Below are positions 52,860 through 60,867 of a DNA stretch of 64,000 nt, piece by piece. This DNA comes from an uncultured archaeon. GTDB lineage: Archaea > Thermoproteota > EX4484-205 > JAAOZP01. Where the stretch lies: the NCBI GenBank assembly GCA_938045545.1, contig CALIBN010000010.1, positions 46,240 to 110,239 of the forward strand, in the 5' to 3' direction. Under the pieces are notes generated by a model, which had not been told where the DNA came from, searched no databases, and was given only the letters and a program-made list of their open reading frames with translations. The position numbers and the translations under genes were made by a program. Every line of letters starts with the position of its first letter. Position 1 is the stretch's first letter.

Positions 52860-53213
52860 TTGGGCCATTCCTGGGTTGAGGTTGAGCTGTCTAATATGGA
52901 AAGAACCAGGTCGAAGAAGGTTAAGGCTCTAGTGGATACCGGGGCTAGCCTATCAGTTCTGCCTAAGAGTCTGGCCGACGAGCTTGGAATAGAGGCGGTT
53001 AGCGAAGACAGGGTGATGACGGGGGCTGGAGAAATAAGGATAAGAAGAGGCAGAGCCTGGATAAGGCTGGAGGATAAGGAAAGCCCTTTCGACATATGGA
53101 TCTCCGACATTATAGACAGGGTTCTGATAGGCGTTGTGGTCCTGGAAACCTTCGGGTTTGAAGTCGACCCTACAACGGGAACAATAAGAGAAAAGCCTCT
53201 GCTTCTCTACTAA
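52860..53213 (+). CDS. Retropepsin-like aspartic protease
   Basis: Clan AA single-domain aspartic protease, 117 residues starting at TTG. The catalytic triad is VDTGASLSVLP (Asp26) and the second half has VLIGVVVLETFGFEVDPTTG, the ILG-type motif of the family. Such proteins act as homodimers. Archaeal substrates are unknown. Stand-alone gene. Confidence 0.85.
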   Translation: MGHSWVEVELSNMERTRSKKVKALVDTGASLSVLPKSLADELGIEAVSEDRVMTGAGEIRIRRGRAWIRLEDKESPFDIWISDIIDRVLIGVVVLETFGFEVDPTTGTIREKPLLLY

Positions 53214-53287
53214 TCTTTGCAGACTGATCATGTGCATGCGCACCACAACCTGATATCTGGGAAAAGGTGCAGGACGATAGAAGAAAA

Positions 53288-53445
53288 ATCAAAAATTGTT
53301 GAATTTGAAAAGGGCTTCTAAATTTAAATCCACCCCGTCTTTTTTCTGGATTTGAGAAAAATGCTGGTCGCCCGTTAGGCATCCAAGTTTAAGTTTTTGC
53401 GCCGCCGCTATAATGCTGTCGGCCATCGGTATTCTATACTTAGCG
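53288..53445 (-). pseudogene. vapC: VapC (PIN-domain toxin) C-terminal fragment
   Basis: The minus strand reads KYRIPMADSIIAAAQKLKLG, CLTGDQHF and so on to LEALFKFNNF and a stop, the C-terminal part of a PIN-domain ribonuclease (MADSIIAA and LTGDxHF carry conserved acidic residues). The N-terminal two-thirds are missing; the break lies at a GCGCGCGT motif (53443-53450). No antitoxin is left. The rest of the gap to 53829 holds a tRNA and nothing else visible. Confidence 0.7.
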
Positions 53446-53500
53446 CGCGTCACTATATATTATTTTATTAGTAAAGCCTTAAATCCTTAAGAAGATTTGT

Positions 53501-53605
53501 GGGCCCGGAGGGATTTGAACCCCCAACCTACGGGTTATGAGCCCGCCGCTCTAACCTGGCTGCTCCGAGACATGTTTAAATTTTTCTCGTTTAAGCTACG
53601 GGCCC
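53501..53605 (-). tRNA. tRNA with CAU anticodon and a 31-base D-arm intron
   Basis: Body: acceptor GGGCCCG/CGGGCCC, anticodon loop CTCATAA, T-arm GGGGG-TTCAAAT-CCCTC. Reading inward from the expected 5' end the acceptor does not pair, but a perfect GGGCCCGTAGCT lies 31 bases further upstream. Removing the 31 bases (about 53563-53593) gives a perfect 74-base tRNA. The intron is in the D-stem, a non-canonical site, and has an internal CGAGA/TCTCG helix. CAU may be elongator Met or, after modification, Ile; the G1-C72 pair excludes initiator. Confidence 0.88.
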
Positions 53606-53786
53606 TCAAGTTTATTTGACACACTAGGGTAAATAAAAACTTTTCCCTCGTTGTATTTAAGTGCTGAATAACGTGTTTTCCAGTTGCCTCGTCTATTTCA
53701 ACCGATACGCTTTAGGATTCGCAGGCGATGGCCTAAGCGTGCACCGAATTATGAAAAGGGAATCGATTCTTTAAGGTATTAAAGGA

Positions 53787-53800
53787 GCTACACTTAAAAG
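53787..53800 (+). promoter_or_regulatory. Promoter box of the KRFVDSI family, copy D
   Basis: GCTACACTTAAAAG, 30-43 bases upstream of the ATG; a variant of the box shared by copies A, B and C. Confidence 0.5.
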
Positions 53801-53829
53801 CCTGACTATATAATTATTATCTCAACGGA

Positions 53830-54510
53830 ATGGTTGACTCCAAGCTCAGGAAGCGATTCGTGGATTCCATAGATTACCTCCGCAAGATGGATTTCTTCAA
53901 AGACTATTCTGATTTGTCTTCAGAAGAGATCTTAGAAAGGATCTTCAGTGGAGAAATTAATTATCCGCATAGTTGGTGGTACGAAGAGCCTAGAGTCTTT
54001 TCCGAAAAGCCAGAACCCATACTGCACGGGCCCTCTCTGCTGATAAGCATAAAAGATCATCAGAAATACTGGATGAAGGCAAGCGATTTTGAAATAGATC
54101 GTTTATTGATTCCTTTCGATACTAAAAGGGTTATGAAGGAAAATGCCGAGACTAGCATTGATGATAACATTGGCACGGCCCTCCTTAAGAGGCTCGCAAG
54201 GATATCGAGGGGCGTTTTTCAGCCAACTAATATAAGCTCGATGTGGCTAACGCCCAAAAGATCTAAGTGGCTAGTACAAGAGGTCAGCTTCGATTTTAAG
54301 GGCAAGAGGCATAGCATCGAGATCGTCCTTCAATACGATTACATCGAGGACATGGGCCTCAGGGAGTTGAACGAGCTCATAGAAAAAACTGGATATAAGT
54401 ACTATCAGGTAGAGCAAGACTATATAATCGTGGTCGTGCTGACGAAGGAGGCTGAGAAGTTGGAGAAGGAGAGGGGCTGGAAGTTCGAGTATATTTTCTT
54501 AACCCTCTGA
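53830..54510 (+). CDS. KRFVDSI family protein, intact copy D
   Basis: The only intact member (226 residues) of a four-copy family in this window. The N-terminus LRKRFVDSIDYLRKMDFFKD and LSSEEILERIFSGEI is the most conserved part. The centre has YWMKASDFEIDRLLIPFDTK and LLKRLARISRGVFQPTNIS, and the C-terminus has ELNELIEKTGYKYYQVEQDY, IIVVVLTKEAEKLEKERGW. No membrane segment, signal or known motif. It overlaps by 12 bases, tail-to-tail, a nuclease-like gene, the same arrangement as copy C. It could be a partner, inhibitor or immunity protein of that nuclease; this is inference from context only. Confidence 0.8.
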   Translation: MVDSKLRKRFVDSIDYLRKMDFFKDYSDLSSEEILERIFSGEINYPHSWWYEEPRVFSEKPEPILHGPSLLISIKDHQKYWMKASDFEIDRLLIPFDTKRVMKENAETSIDDNIGTALLKRLARISRGVFQPTNISSMWLTPKRSKWLVQEVSFDFKGKRHSIEIVLQYDYIEDMGLRELNELIEKTGYKYYQVEQDYIIVVVLTKEAEKLEKERGWKFEYIFLTL

Positions 54511-56136
54511 TAGGAGCTCGCACCCCACTTCCACTTTCCTATTCACCAAGTTGAAGTAAACATAGGCTACTATGTAAGCCTTTATATTCTCTCCCTTCTC
54601 AACACCATAGCCCTCTTTACTCAAGTCAAGGCCATGCTCTTCGATATGCTCTTTGTATTCTTTTAATTGCTTCAAACCCTCCCTAATATCATCACCTATA
54701 TTTTCATAAACTCTAGTTGACTTAACCTCTATGACTATGAGGCGACCGTCCTTCGTCTTAAAGACTAAGCCCACCCTCTCATCTGTAACTTTTATGTGGA
54801 CTTCTTTTGCTACAAATTCTGCTCCCTCTAACTCAGAAAGTTTACCGGCATTTACAGCATTTCTAACCAAATCTCTTCCATACTCCCCTAGCTTTGTGCT
54901 AGAAGCTTTCTTTATGCTTTCGATCTGCTCGTCGCTCAGCACTTCCGAGTATAGAAATCTAGGACGAGGTTGAATTACAACGTATCTCAACCATTCAGCT
55001 TTCTTCGGCTCGGTCTCCTCCGGCACGTTGATCTCAAGCGTTTCAGCGCCGCAGAAGGCGTGTCTCCCATTGTCGAAGTATGCAACCAGCTCAAGCTCCC
55101 CTTCCTCAATCTTCTTCCTCAATACCTCAACGTTGTAATATCCGAACATCCTCCTCAGCTCCTCGACCAGTCCAATCCTTCCCCTCTCTCCCACTGGGAT
55201 GTTAAGGTAATACTTCTCCTCCATCTTCCATTCTTGGACTGAAATCGGAATGGTTGACTCATAGTCACCATACTTTATTATCAGCAGGTTTCCTTCGACG
55301 CTTAACGCGGCTTTGTATCCCCCTTTCTCATGTGGGGCTTCTTCGTTGAAAGCGATGCTGAAGTCTCCGTCTTCGTAGAAAGCGAAGTATATCTCAGCCC
55401 CCTCCCTTATGCTTCTCTGCTTGAGCTTCGCTATCATAGATGCTCCATGTCTCTCGCTCCAGCTTTGCGATTTAACACTCTCCAACTCTACCTCCTTCCC
55501 CTCTACGATTAACCCATCCTTCGGGCTGAAGTAGAAGCTCGAATCCTTACACTTAAAGTGCATGGAGTAGTCGTATCTAATGATGCTGATTTTCACTTCC
55601 CTCCCGGCAAGCTCCTTCAAAAACTTCTCCGGAACATTAATATTGAGGATTTCGCTTGCTTCATCCCTCCTACTCGACCATTCGAAAACTTCTCCGTCAT
55701 CTTCTCTTAACACCCTGATCAAGTACAGGCCCTTTTCAAACTTCCCCCTGCACTTTATACGGCCGGACTCAGGTATGGTTTTCTCGAACTCGCCGACGAC
55801 TATCTCCCCGCCCCCTGAGCCGAGAGCTTCCTCCAGCGTCTTCCTCAGTATATTTTCCTCGAGCCCCATCAATTGTGACGTTACCGTCGTTGCGATCATG
55901 CAGTTCCTCAGCCTGCTGTCGGGGTAGTCGAATACCTTCTCAACAACGTTTCTAAGCTTGCTGTTCGCTACCTCCCTATTTCCGCCCGGCCCTCTCAGTG
56001 CCCCATAGTAAAAGTTCCTAAGGACGTTCAGGAGCCATCTCGCAGCGTCGGGCGCGAGCGTGTTAAGGATGTGTTTGAGGAGGTCTTCAACCTCGTTTGC
56101 GAGCTGCATGTCGGGGATGGATTGGCAGAACCCCAT
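54499..56136 (-). CDS. Large protein with C-terminal PD-(D/E)XK nuclease-like domain
   Basis: About 545 residues from the Met before GFCQSIPDMQLANEVEDLL; a longer reading to 56226 is possible. The N-terminal third is helical (LKHILNTLAPDAARWLLNVL). The middle is beta-rich with several EINVPEE-like or LNINVPEKFLKEL-like repeats (three similar 'NVPE' segments). The C-terminus has KTKDGRLIVIEVKSTRVYEN (Glu-x-Lys), then DDIREGLKQLKEY with the Gln helix of PD-(D/E)XK enzymes. The first Asp (PD in the 40-kb homologue) is not conserved here: the aligned place reads VG, so activity is uncertain. It forms a tail-to-tail overlapping pair with copy D. Confidence 0.7.
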   Translation of the reverse strand: MGFCQSIPDMQLANEVEDLLKHILNTLAPDAARWLLNVLRNFYYGALRGPGGNREVANSKLRNVVEKVFDYPDSRLRNCMIATTVTSQLMGLEENILRKTLEEALGSGGGEIVVGEFEKTIPESGRIKCRGKFEKGLYLIRVLREDDGEVFEWSSRRDEASEILNINVPEKFLKELAGREVKISIIRYDYSMHFKCKDSSFYFSPKDGLIVEGKEVELESVKSQSWSERHGASMIAKLKQRSIREGAEIYFAFYEDGDFSIAFNEEAPHEKGGYKAALSVEGNLLIIKYGDYESTIPISVQEWKMEEKYYLNIPVGERGRIGLVEELRRMFGYYNVEVLRKKIEEGELELVAYFDNGRHAFCGAETLEINVPEETEPKKAEWLRYVVIQPRPRFLYSEVLSDEQIESIKKASSTKLGEYGRDLVRNAVNAGKLSELEGAEFVAKEVHIKVTDERVGLVFKTKDGRLIVIEVKSTRVYENIGDDIREGLKQLKEYKEHIEEHGLDLSKEGYGVEKGENIKAYIVAYVYFNLVNRKVEVGCELLSEG

Positions 56137-56301
56137 TATCTCGAGCTTGAGGGAGAGAGTTGGGTGAAAGTGGTTAGGCCAAGTCCTCCGAGTTGAAAGG
56201 GAAGGGCTATTCTCAAGGCGACGCAACTAAAGTTACACATACCAACCATCTCCATGGGAGCGGGGGGTGAGCCTAGAGAGACAATCTGGATGATGTAGGT
56301 T

Positions 56302-56601
56302 GCGCGCGCATTTTACAAGTGGTTCTCCAAATACGGGAAGAGCGTATGGAGGCCGTTGGCGTGGTCGATGGCAACGATATTCGTAATGTTCATCCTCTTC
56401 GCCTTATCCGGCGGTCAACCGATTGGAGAATACTTCAATAGCCTGAAGCACAGCTTCTCCCTGTTCTTCCAGCTGACCCCAGTGGACTACAGATGGCCGA
56501 TGGGCATCCTTCTCCTAAGCATCCTGGAGAGGATCCTTGGGCTTCTGTTCCCAGCCCTGAAAGTCCTAGCCTTGAGGAGAATGCTCGAGAGAGTTCCGTA
56601 G
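56302..56601 (+). pseudogene. Membrane protein, N-terminally truncated
   Basis: Reads without a stop from a TGCGCGCGCA motif (56301-56310) as YKWFSKYGKSVWRPLAWSM, then hydrophobic ATIFVMFILFALSG, GEYFNSLKHSFSLFFQLTPV, a second hydrophobic segment GILLLSILERILGLLFPALK and VLALRRMLERVP. This resembles the C-terminal pore-like or two-helix end of larger membrane proteins. The only starts (TTG 56356, ATG 56368) would cut into the first segment, so the gene has lost its 5' part at the GCGCGC motif. Confidence 0.55.
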
Positions 56602-56744
56602 CAAAATGCCATACTCAAACTATTGATTCATAAGTAGACATTTCTTTTCTTGAGCTTTCTTTTCGCTCCAAATTTAGTGCAAATTTTTAAATCGTGGAGG
56701 ACTGATAGATGCATGAAGATCCAAAACTCTTAAGAATAATGAAA

Positions 56745-57407
56745 TCATAGGACGCGTGCGCGCAGAATTGTCGCAGAGGAAAGAATTAATCTTGCCTTAT
56801 CTGATACAAGTTGTCTTAGCATTTTAATGAAATATATGAAATATCTTAATGTTCCGGCCACAATGCTACGATATGCATGGATCTCGTCAAAAACAAAATA
56901 CTCTATACTTGCGATAGATAACCGTTTTTCCAATGTCTTGTATTTATTAGTCGATATTGATATGCCCAAATATTAGTTATGAGTATTGTAGGTGGCTCTT
57001 CTTCAAAACCTTCTCGCGTAAGACGAATAAAATCAAGAGATTCATTACATTTTCCACAGAATACCTTCCTATTTTTTATAATTAGCGACTCTTTGGCATG
57101 GACCGGACATTTTATCCCCCTATATTTATCAAAATCTTTCAAATCCTTACGAAACGTTACATCACCATCGTCAATACCAATAGAAATTTGCAAATTACAC
57201 TCTTTGTTCATATGATAAATTAGTTTAATGAGCCTCCCCATTTGATCTGAACCTAAAGGTTTTCTAGGATAGAAAATTACAGCCACGGTATCATTCCGTC
57301 TTTCCAGCTTTGCTTTTATAGCTGCAATCAAAATTGGTATAATAAAAACGAAGGTTTTTCCAAAGGCGGTAGGAGCGGAAATTATAGCATCTTTCCCATT
57401 AAGTAAA
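56745..57407 (-). pseudogene. DEAD/H-type helicase fragment
   Basis: Superfamily 2 helicase core, truncated at both ends. The minus strand reads LNGKDAIISAPTAFGKTFVF (Walker A), VAVIFYPRKPLGSDQMGRLI, a Cys/His insert CPVHAKESLIIKNRKVFCGK, PTILITNIWAYQYRL and, after a frameshift near 56950, EYFVFDEIHAYRSIVAGTLR (DEIH box) and ARLILSSATI. It breaks off exactly at a GCGTGCGCGC motif (56752-56763). The insert-bearing type recalls MrfA/YprA-like helicases, known from repair and defence contexts. The C-terminal RecA domain is gone. Confidence 0.7.
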
Positions 57408-57443
57408 AGTTTTGGTCATGGCGGTGTCGGTATGACCAAAACT
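57408..57443. repeat. 12-bp perfect inverted repeat
   Basis: AGTTTTGGTCAT, a 12-base spacer, then ATGACCAAAACT. It lies exactly where the helicase fragment breaks off. It may be the end of a mobile element, a regulatory hairpin or a join scar. Confidence 0.7.
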
Positions 57444-57607
57444 ACTTCTACTTCCATCGGTGTGGTCTTATCTACATCGACTTTCAGTTTTCGAGTGTTC
57501 GGTAGGACGATGTACTTGGTTTTCTGGTTCGTAATCGAAGATAAATTTGGTACCTGTTGGCGTTGACTATCCTGCCTCGGTGGAGATGACGACGTTCTTA
57601 CTGACTA
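57416..57607 (-). pseudogene. C-terminal remnant of an unknown protein
   Basis: The minus strand reads SKNVVISTEAG from a GCGCGC motif (57608-57616), later RYQIYLRLRTRKP and KLKVDVDKTTPMEVEVVLVI ending PTPP and stop, with two frame changes. Beta-rich and Thr-rich, perhaps the tail of a surface protein. Low support. Confidence 0.3.
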
Positions 57608-57658
57608 GCGCGCACGTTATCACGTTTAACGATAAAATTAAATCAATTGAATGTTTAT

Positions 57659-57730
57659 GGGGGCACTGGGATTTGAACCCAGGTCTCGTGGGCCCAAGCC
57701 ACGGAGCCTACCAAGCTAGCCGATGCCCCC
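57659..57730 (-). tRNA. tRNA-Pro(TGG)
   Basis: Acceptor GGGGGCA/TGCCCCC, anticodon arm CGTGG-CTTGGGC-CCACG (anticodon TGG), T-arm CTGGG-TTCAAAT-CCCAG. No intron; the only complete intronless tRNA seen in the window. Confidence 0.93.
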
Positions 57731-57833
57731 GGCTGATTTTTTCATAACCTGCAATTTAAAAAGATTTTGTTTCAAAAAATGAGTTATGAGAAGCTCCTAG
57801 ACTTTAAGGAGTTTAATTTGTTACATTCTGAGT

Positions 57834-57941
57834 GCCGGAGGCGGGTCTCGATCCCGCGACCTCCAGATTATGAGTTTCATCAACCTTTTCGGGTTTCTGG
57901 CGCTTTAGCCTCGTAGGTCTAGCCATCTGAGCTACTCCGGC
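57834..57941 (-). tRNA. tRNA-Met(CAT) with two introns
   Basis: Acceptor GCCGGAG/CTCCGGC, D-stem GCTC/GAGC, anticodon stem CCAGA/TCTGG, loop CTCATAA (anticodon CAT), T-arm GCGGG-ATCGAGA-CCCGC. Two insertions are needed to fold it: 14 bases in the 3' side of the D-stem (about 57904-57917) and 21 bases between positions 31 and 32 of the anticodon arm (about 57875-57895, with an AACC/GGTT helix). Removing both leaves a 73-base tRNA. Both are non-canonical sites. Probably elongator Met; Ile(CAU) cannot be excluded. Confidence 0.87.
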
Positions 57942-58063
57942 ACTCCTTTTGTTGAAAGGGGGAACCGGGTTTTAAATTTTTATCCGGGTGACTTTACTGT
58001 TTGACCATTCAAGTCTAAATTCCTATTCACGCTGGCCAACACCGACACCTTTTTCAATCTGCG

Positions 58064-58435
58064 CTAGGCTTGCTCCAGGCCCGGGAACCCGAGTGCTTTT
58101 AAAACGAGCCTTAAGCCTTCTTCAGTAACCTTCTGGCCGGATACGACGCTGCTTCTTTCAGGGTAGATGATGAACCCCTTGTACATTCCCCCCATGTTGA
58201 TGATGTAGAAAACCTGTATTACGAATATTAGCATGTTAAGCTGTTTACTCGTAAGCCTCTCGAGAAGCAGCCTTTCGGTCCTTAAGGATATTGCACATCT
58301 TTTCCTAAGGCTCTCCGCAATACTCTCCCTGTCCTCATCCATAACCGCTACCACATCCGATACTGTTAAGCCCTGCTCCTTAAGATAGTCGTCAACAGCC
58401 TTCTTAAGAGGAATATAATAGCCCGGCAGGCTCAT
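58064..58435 (-). CDS. Unknown protein downstream of AsnRS
   Basis: A 123-residue protein that begins eight bases after the AsnRS stop and so is probably co-transcribed. GYYIPLKKAVDDYLKEQGLT, VSDVVAVMDEDRESIAESLR, KRCAISLRTERLLLERLTSK and VFYIINMGGMYKGFIIYPER are seen. The middle could be a helix-turn-helix-like region (LTVSDVVAVM...ISLRTERLL). No family recognised. Confidence 0.7.
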   Translation of the reverse strand: MSLPGYYIPLKKAVDDYLKEQGLTVSDVVAVMDEDRESIAESLRKRCAISLRTERLLLERLTSKQLNMLIFVIQVFYIINMGGMYKGFIIYPERSSVVSGQKVTEEGLRLVLKALGFPGLEQA

Positions 58436-58442
58436 TTCAGCC

Positions 58443-59744
58443 TCAGGGGTAAACTATTGTCTGAGTCCGGGGATAGGGGACTGCGTACTTTATGCTGGGC
58501 AACCGTAGAATATGGGCAAGTAGCCTCTCGAAACCTAGGCCGAAGCCTGAATGGGGAACCGAGCCGTATTTCCTGAGGTCGAGATACCAGGCGTAATCCT
58601 CAGGGTTGTAGCCTGACTCCAATATTCTATTCGTGAGAACATTGTAGTCGTCAATCCTCTGCCCGCCGCCGGTTATCTCGCCATAGGGCCAGACCAGCAG
58701 GTCTGCTGCAAGCACAACCCTAGGGTCTCCGGGGTCAGGCATATGGTAGAAGGCTCTAGTCTCCTTGGGGTAGTGCGTCACAAAAACCGGTTGGCCAATC
58801 CTGGTGGCAATAATCTTCTCCTCCCTCACGCCGAGATCCCTGCCCCACTCTATTTCCACACCACTGTTCGTCAAGAGCTCAACGGCCTGCGTGTAGGTTA
58901 TTCTCTTGAAAGGTTTTTCAAAAGGCTTGAAGCTGGGGTTGAACCTTTCAACATCCTCCCTGTGCTTCTCGTAGAATCTTCTAACAACGTCTGTAAGCAT
59001 GTCCTCTTCAAACTGGAGCAGCTGGTTGAAATCCATGTGGCATGCTTCAACCTCGAGATGCCAGTATTCTGAGAGATGCCTCCTTGTCTTAGACTCCTCG
59101 GCCCTGAAGCTCGGCTGGAAGCAGAAGACTTTTTCAAGGGAGAAAATCGCTCCCTCAAGATAGAACTGTGAGCTCTGAGTCAAGAAAGCCTTATTGTCGA
59201 AATACTTGACTTCAAACATTTTCGCGCCTCCCTCGGTTGCGGCGGTAACTATCGAGGGCGCGCTTACCTCATAGTAACCATGGTCCAGAAGCCATTGCCT
59301 CAACATTGTTGAAAGAGAGGACCTTAGCTTTAAAACAGTGTTCATAGTCCTGCTGCGTATGAAAAGATGGCGGTACCTCCATACGGCTTCCGGAGACATG
59401 TTTCTTCTTAAAGGAGGATCCTCCAGAGAGGGGGACATCACTCTGACGGCTTCAGCCTGAAGTTCAAAACCCCCGGGGGCACGCGCATCTCTCCTGACAA
59501 GCCCCTCAACCATTAGGGAGGATTCTCTCCTAAGCTTCTTAACTTGGTCGAAAACCTGTTCTCCAACCCGGTCCTTCTTGACGACAACCTGCACCACGCC
59601 CGTGGAGTCGCGAATCCTTAGGAAAACCAGTTTGCCGACAGTATTCTTCACGTAGAGCCAGCCGCGGATCCTCGCTTTACCCCCGATCAGGCTGGCTAAG
59701 CTTGCAACACGCTGCTCCTCCACGCCGCAGGATTCAGTGGTCAA
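58443..59744 (-). CDS. asnS: Asparaginyl-tRNA synthetase
   Basis: Class IIb synthetase of 433 residues. An OB-fold anticodon-binding domain (GKARIRGWLYVKNTVGKLVF, GVVQVVVKKDRVGEQVF) precedes the catalytic core: motif 2 FQPSFRAEESKTRRHLSEYW, TEGGAKMFEVKYF, FVTHYPKETRAFYH and motif 3 GFGLGFERLLAHILRLP. The YPKE and PYPRT residues favour AsnRS over AspRS. The N-terminal 14 residues before VASLASL may be extra. Confidence 0.92.
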   Translation of the reverse strand: MTTESCGVEEQRVASLASLIGGKARIRGWLYVKNTVGKLVFLRIRDSTGVVQVVVKKDRVGEQVFDQVKKLRRESSLMVEGLVRRDARAPGGFELQAEAVRVMSPSLEDPPLRRNMSPEAVWRYRHLFIRSRTMNTVLKLRSSLSTMLRQWLLDHGYYEVSAPSIVTAATEGGAKMFEVKYFDNKAFLTQSSQFYLEGAIFSLEKVFCFQPSFRAEESKTRRHLSEYWHLEVEACHMDFNQLLQFEEDMLTDVVRRFYEKHREDVERFNPSFKPFEKPFKRITYTQAVELLTNSGVEIEWGRDLGVREEKIIATRIGQPVFVTHYPKETRAFYHMPDPGDPRVVLAADLLVWPYGEITGGGQRIDDYNVLTNRILESGYNPEDYAWYLDLRKYGSVPHSGFGLGFERLLAHILRLPSIKYAVPYPRTQTIVYP

Positions 59745-59833
59745 ATCTACACCATTTCCTACGGCAATCCCTATGAATATAAACGTATCTTGGGGCTAAA
59801 CAGTTTTAACTGAGGGCTGAAGCGTTTCTCAGC

Positions 59834-60769
59834 ATGAGCGGGGAGATAGTTGACTACAGGCTGGAGGGAGTTGAAACCTTCTCGGAGCTTCTGAGAAGAA
59901 TGAGGAGAGGATGGGGGTTTGAGGCAGCGCAGTTTGCCAAAGCCCATGAAATCATGCTTGAAATGGTTAACGACAAGGAATGCGTGAAATTCCTATCCTT
60001 TACTGCAAACATTGTTTCAACAGGCTTGAGAGGAGTCATTGCTGAAATGGTTGAAAAAGGACTGTGCGACGTCATAATAACCACGGGCGGGACGTTCGAC
60101 CATGACATTGCTAAGAGCATTGGGAAGTATTACAGGGGAGAATTTATCATGAATGACAGGGATCTGAGGAGGAAGGATACCCACAGGCTGGGCAACATCC
60201 TGATACCGCAGGACTCTTACGGGGTGGCAATTGAATCCTTCACAATACCCCTGCTGAGGGAGATAACGATGGAGAAAAAAATTTTCAGCAGCAGGGAGCT
60301 TGCTGAGGAGGTTGGGAAAAGGCTGAAAGACAGGAACTCGATACTCAGAGCAGCATACGAGAGGAAAGTACCCGTGTACACGCCTGGGCTGGTTGACTCA
60401 GCGTTCGGCACGCAGCTCTTCATATTCTCGCAGACAAACGAGTTCACCCTGAACCTGTTAAAAGACATGAAGGAGCTTTCAGACATCGTGTTCTCCTCTA
60501 GGAAGACGGGTGCACTAATCCTGGGGGGAGGGATAAGCAAGCATCACACGATATGGTGGAACCAGTTTAAAGGAGGATTAGACTACGCCGTGTCTCTAAC
60601 GACAGCATACGAGTTCGACGGAAGCCTATCAGGAGCAAGACTCGAGGAAGCAATAACGTGGAACAAGATTAGGGAGAACGCTGCCATAGCGCTCGTCCAT
60701 GTGGATGTTACACTAGCCCTACCACTGCTCTTGGCAGCAGTCTACGAGGAAAAGGCAAAACAAGGCTGA
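59834..60769 (+). CDS. dys: Deoxyhypusine synthase
   Basis: Makes deoxyhypusine on initiation factor aIF5A from spermidine with NAD. Of 311 residues, GWGFEAAQFAKAHEIMLEMV, CDVIITTGGTFDHDIAKSIG, LGGGISKHHTIWWNQFKGGL, DYAVSLTTAYEFDGSLSGAR and EAITWNKI (catalytic Lys) are the family hallmarks. Single gene on the plus strand. Confidence 0.95.
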   Translation: MSGEIVDYRLEGVETFSELLRRMRRGWGFEAAQFAKAHEIMLEMVNDKECVKFLSFTANIVSTGLRGVIAEMVEKGLCDVIITTGGTFDHDIAKSIGKYYRGEFIMNDRDLRRKDTHRLGNILIPQDSYGVAIESFTIPLLREITMEKKIFSSRELAEEVGKRLKDRNSILRAAYERKVPVYTPGLVDSAFGTQLFIFSQTNEFTLNLLKDMKELSDIVFSSRKTGALILGGGISKHHTIWWNQFKGGLDYAVSLTTAYEFDGSLSGARLEEAITWNKIRENAAIALVHVDVTLALPLLLAAVYEEKAKQG

Positions 60770-60867
60770 ACTAGCGCAGGGTTCACGAGGGACGTGCAAT
60801 GGTGGGTTCCGCTCCAGCGGTGAACCAGGAGAAATCGTTTAAACCGCCAGTGCAGAGCTAAAGCATA

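Noticed and set aside
53501..53571. A 71-base intronless tRNA-Met with a mispaired acceptor
   Set aside because: The outer acceptor pairs fail, while a perfect matching 5' strand GGGCCCGTAGCT lies upstream, so an intron reading is far better.
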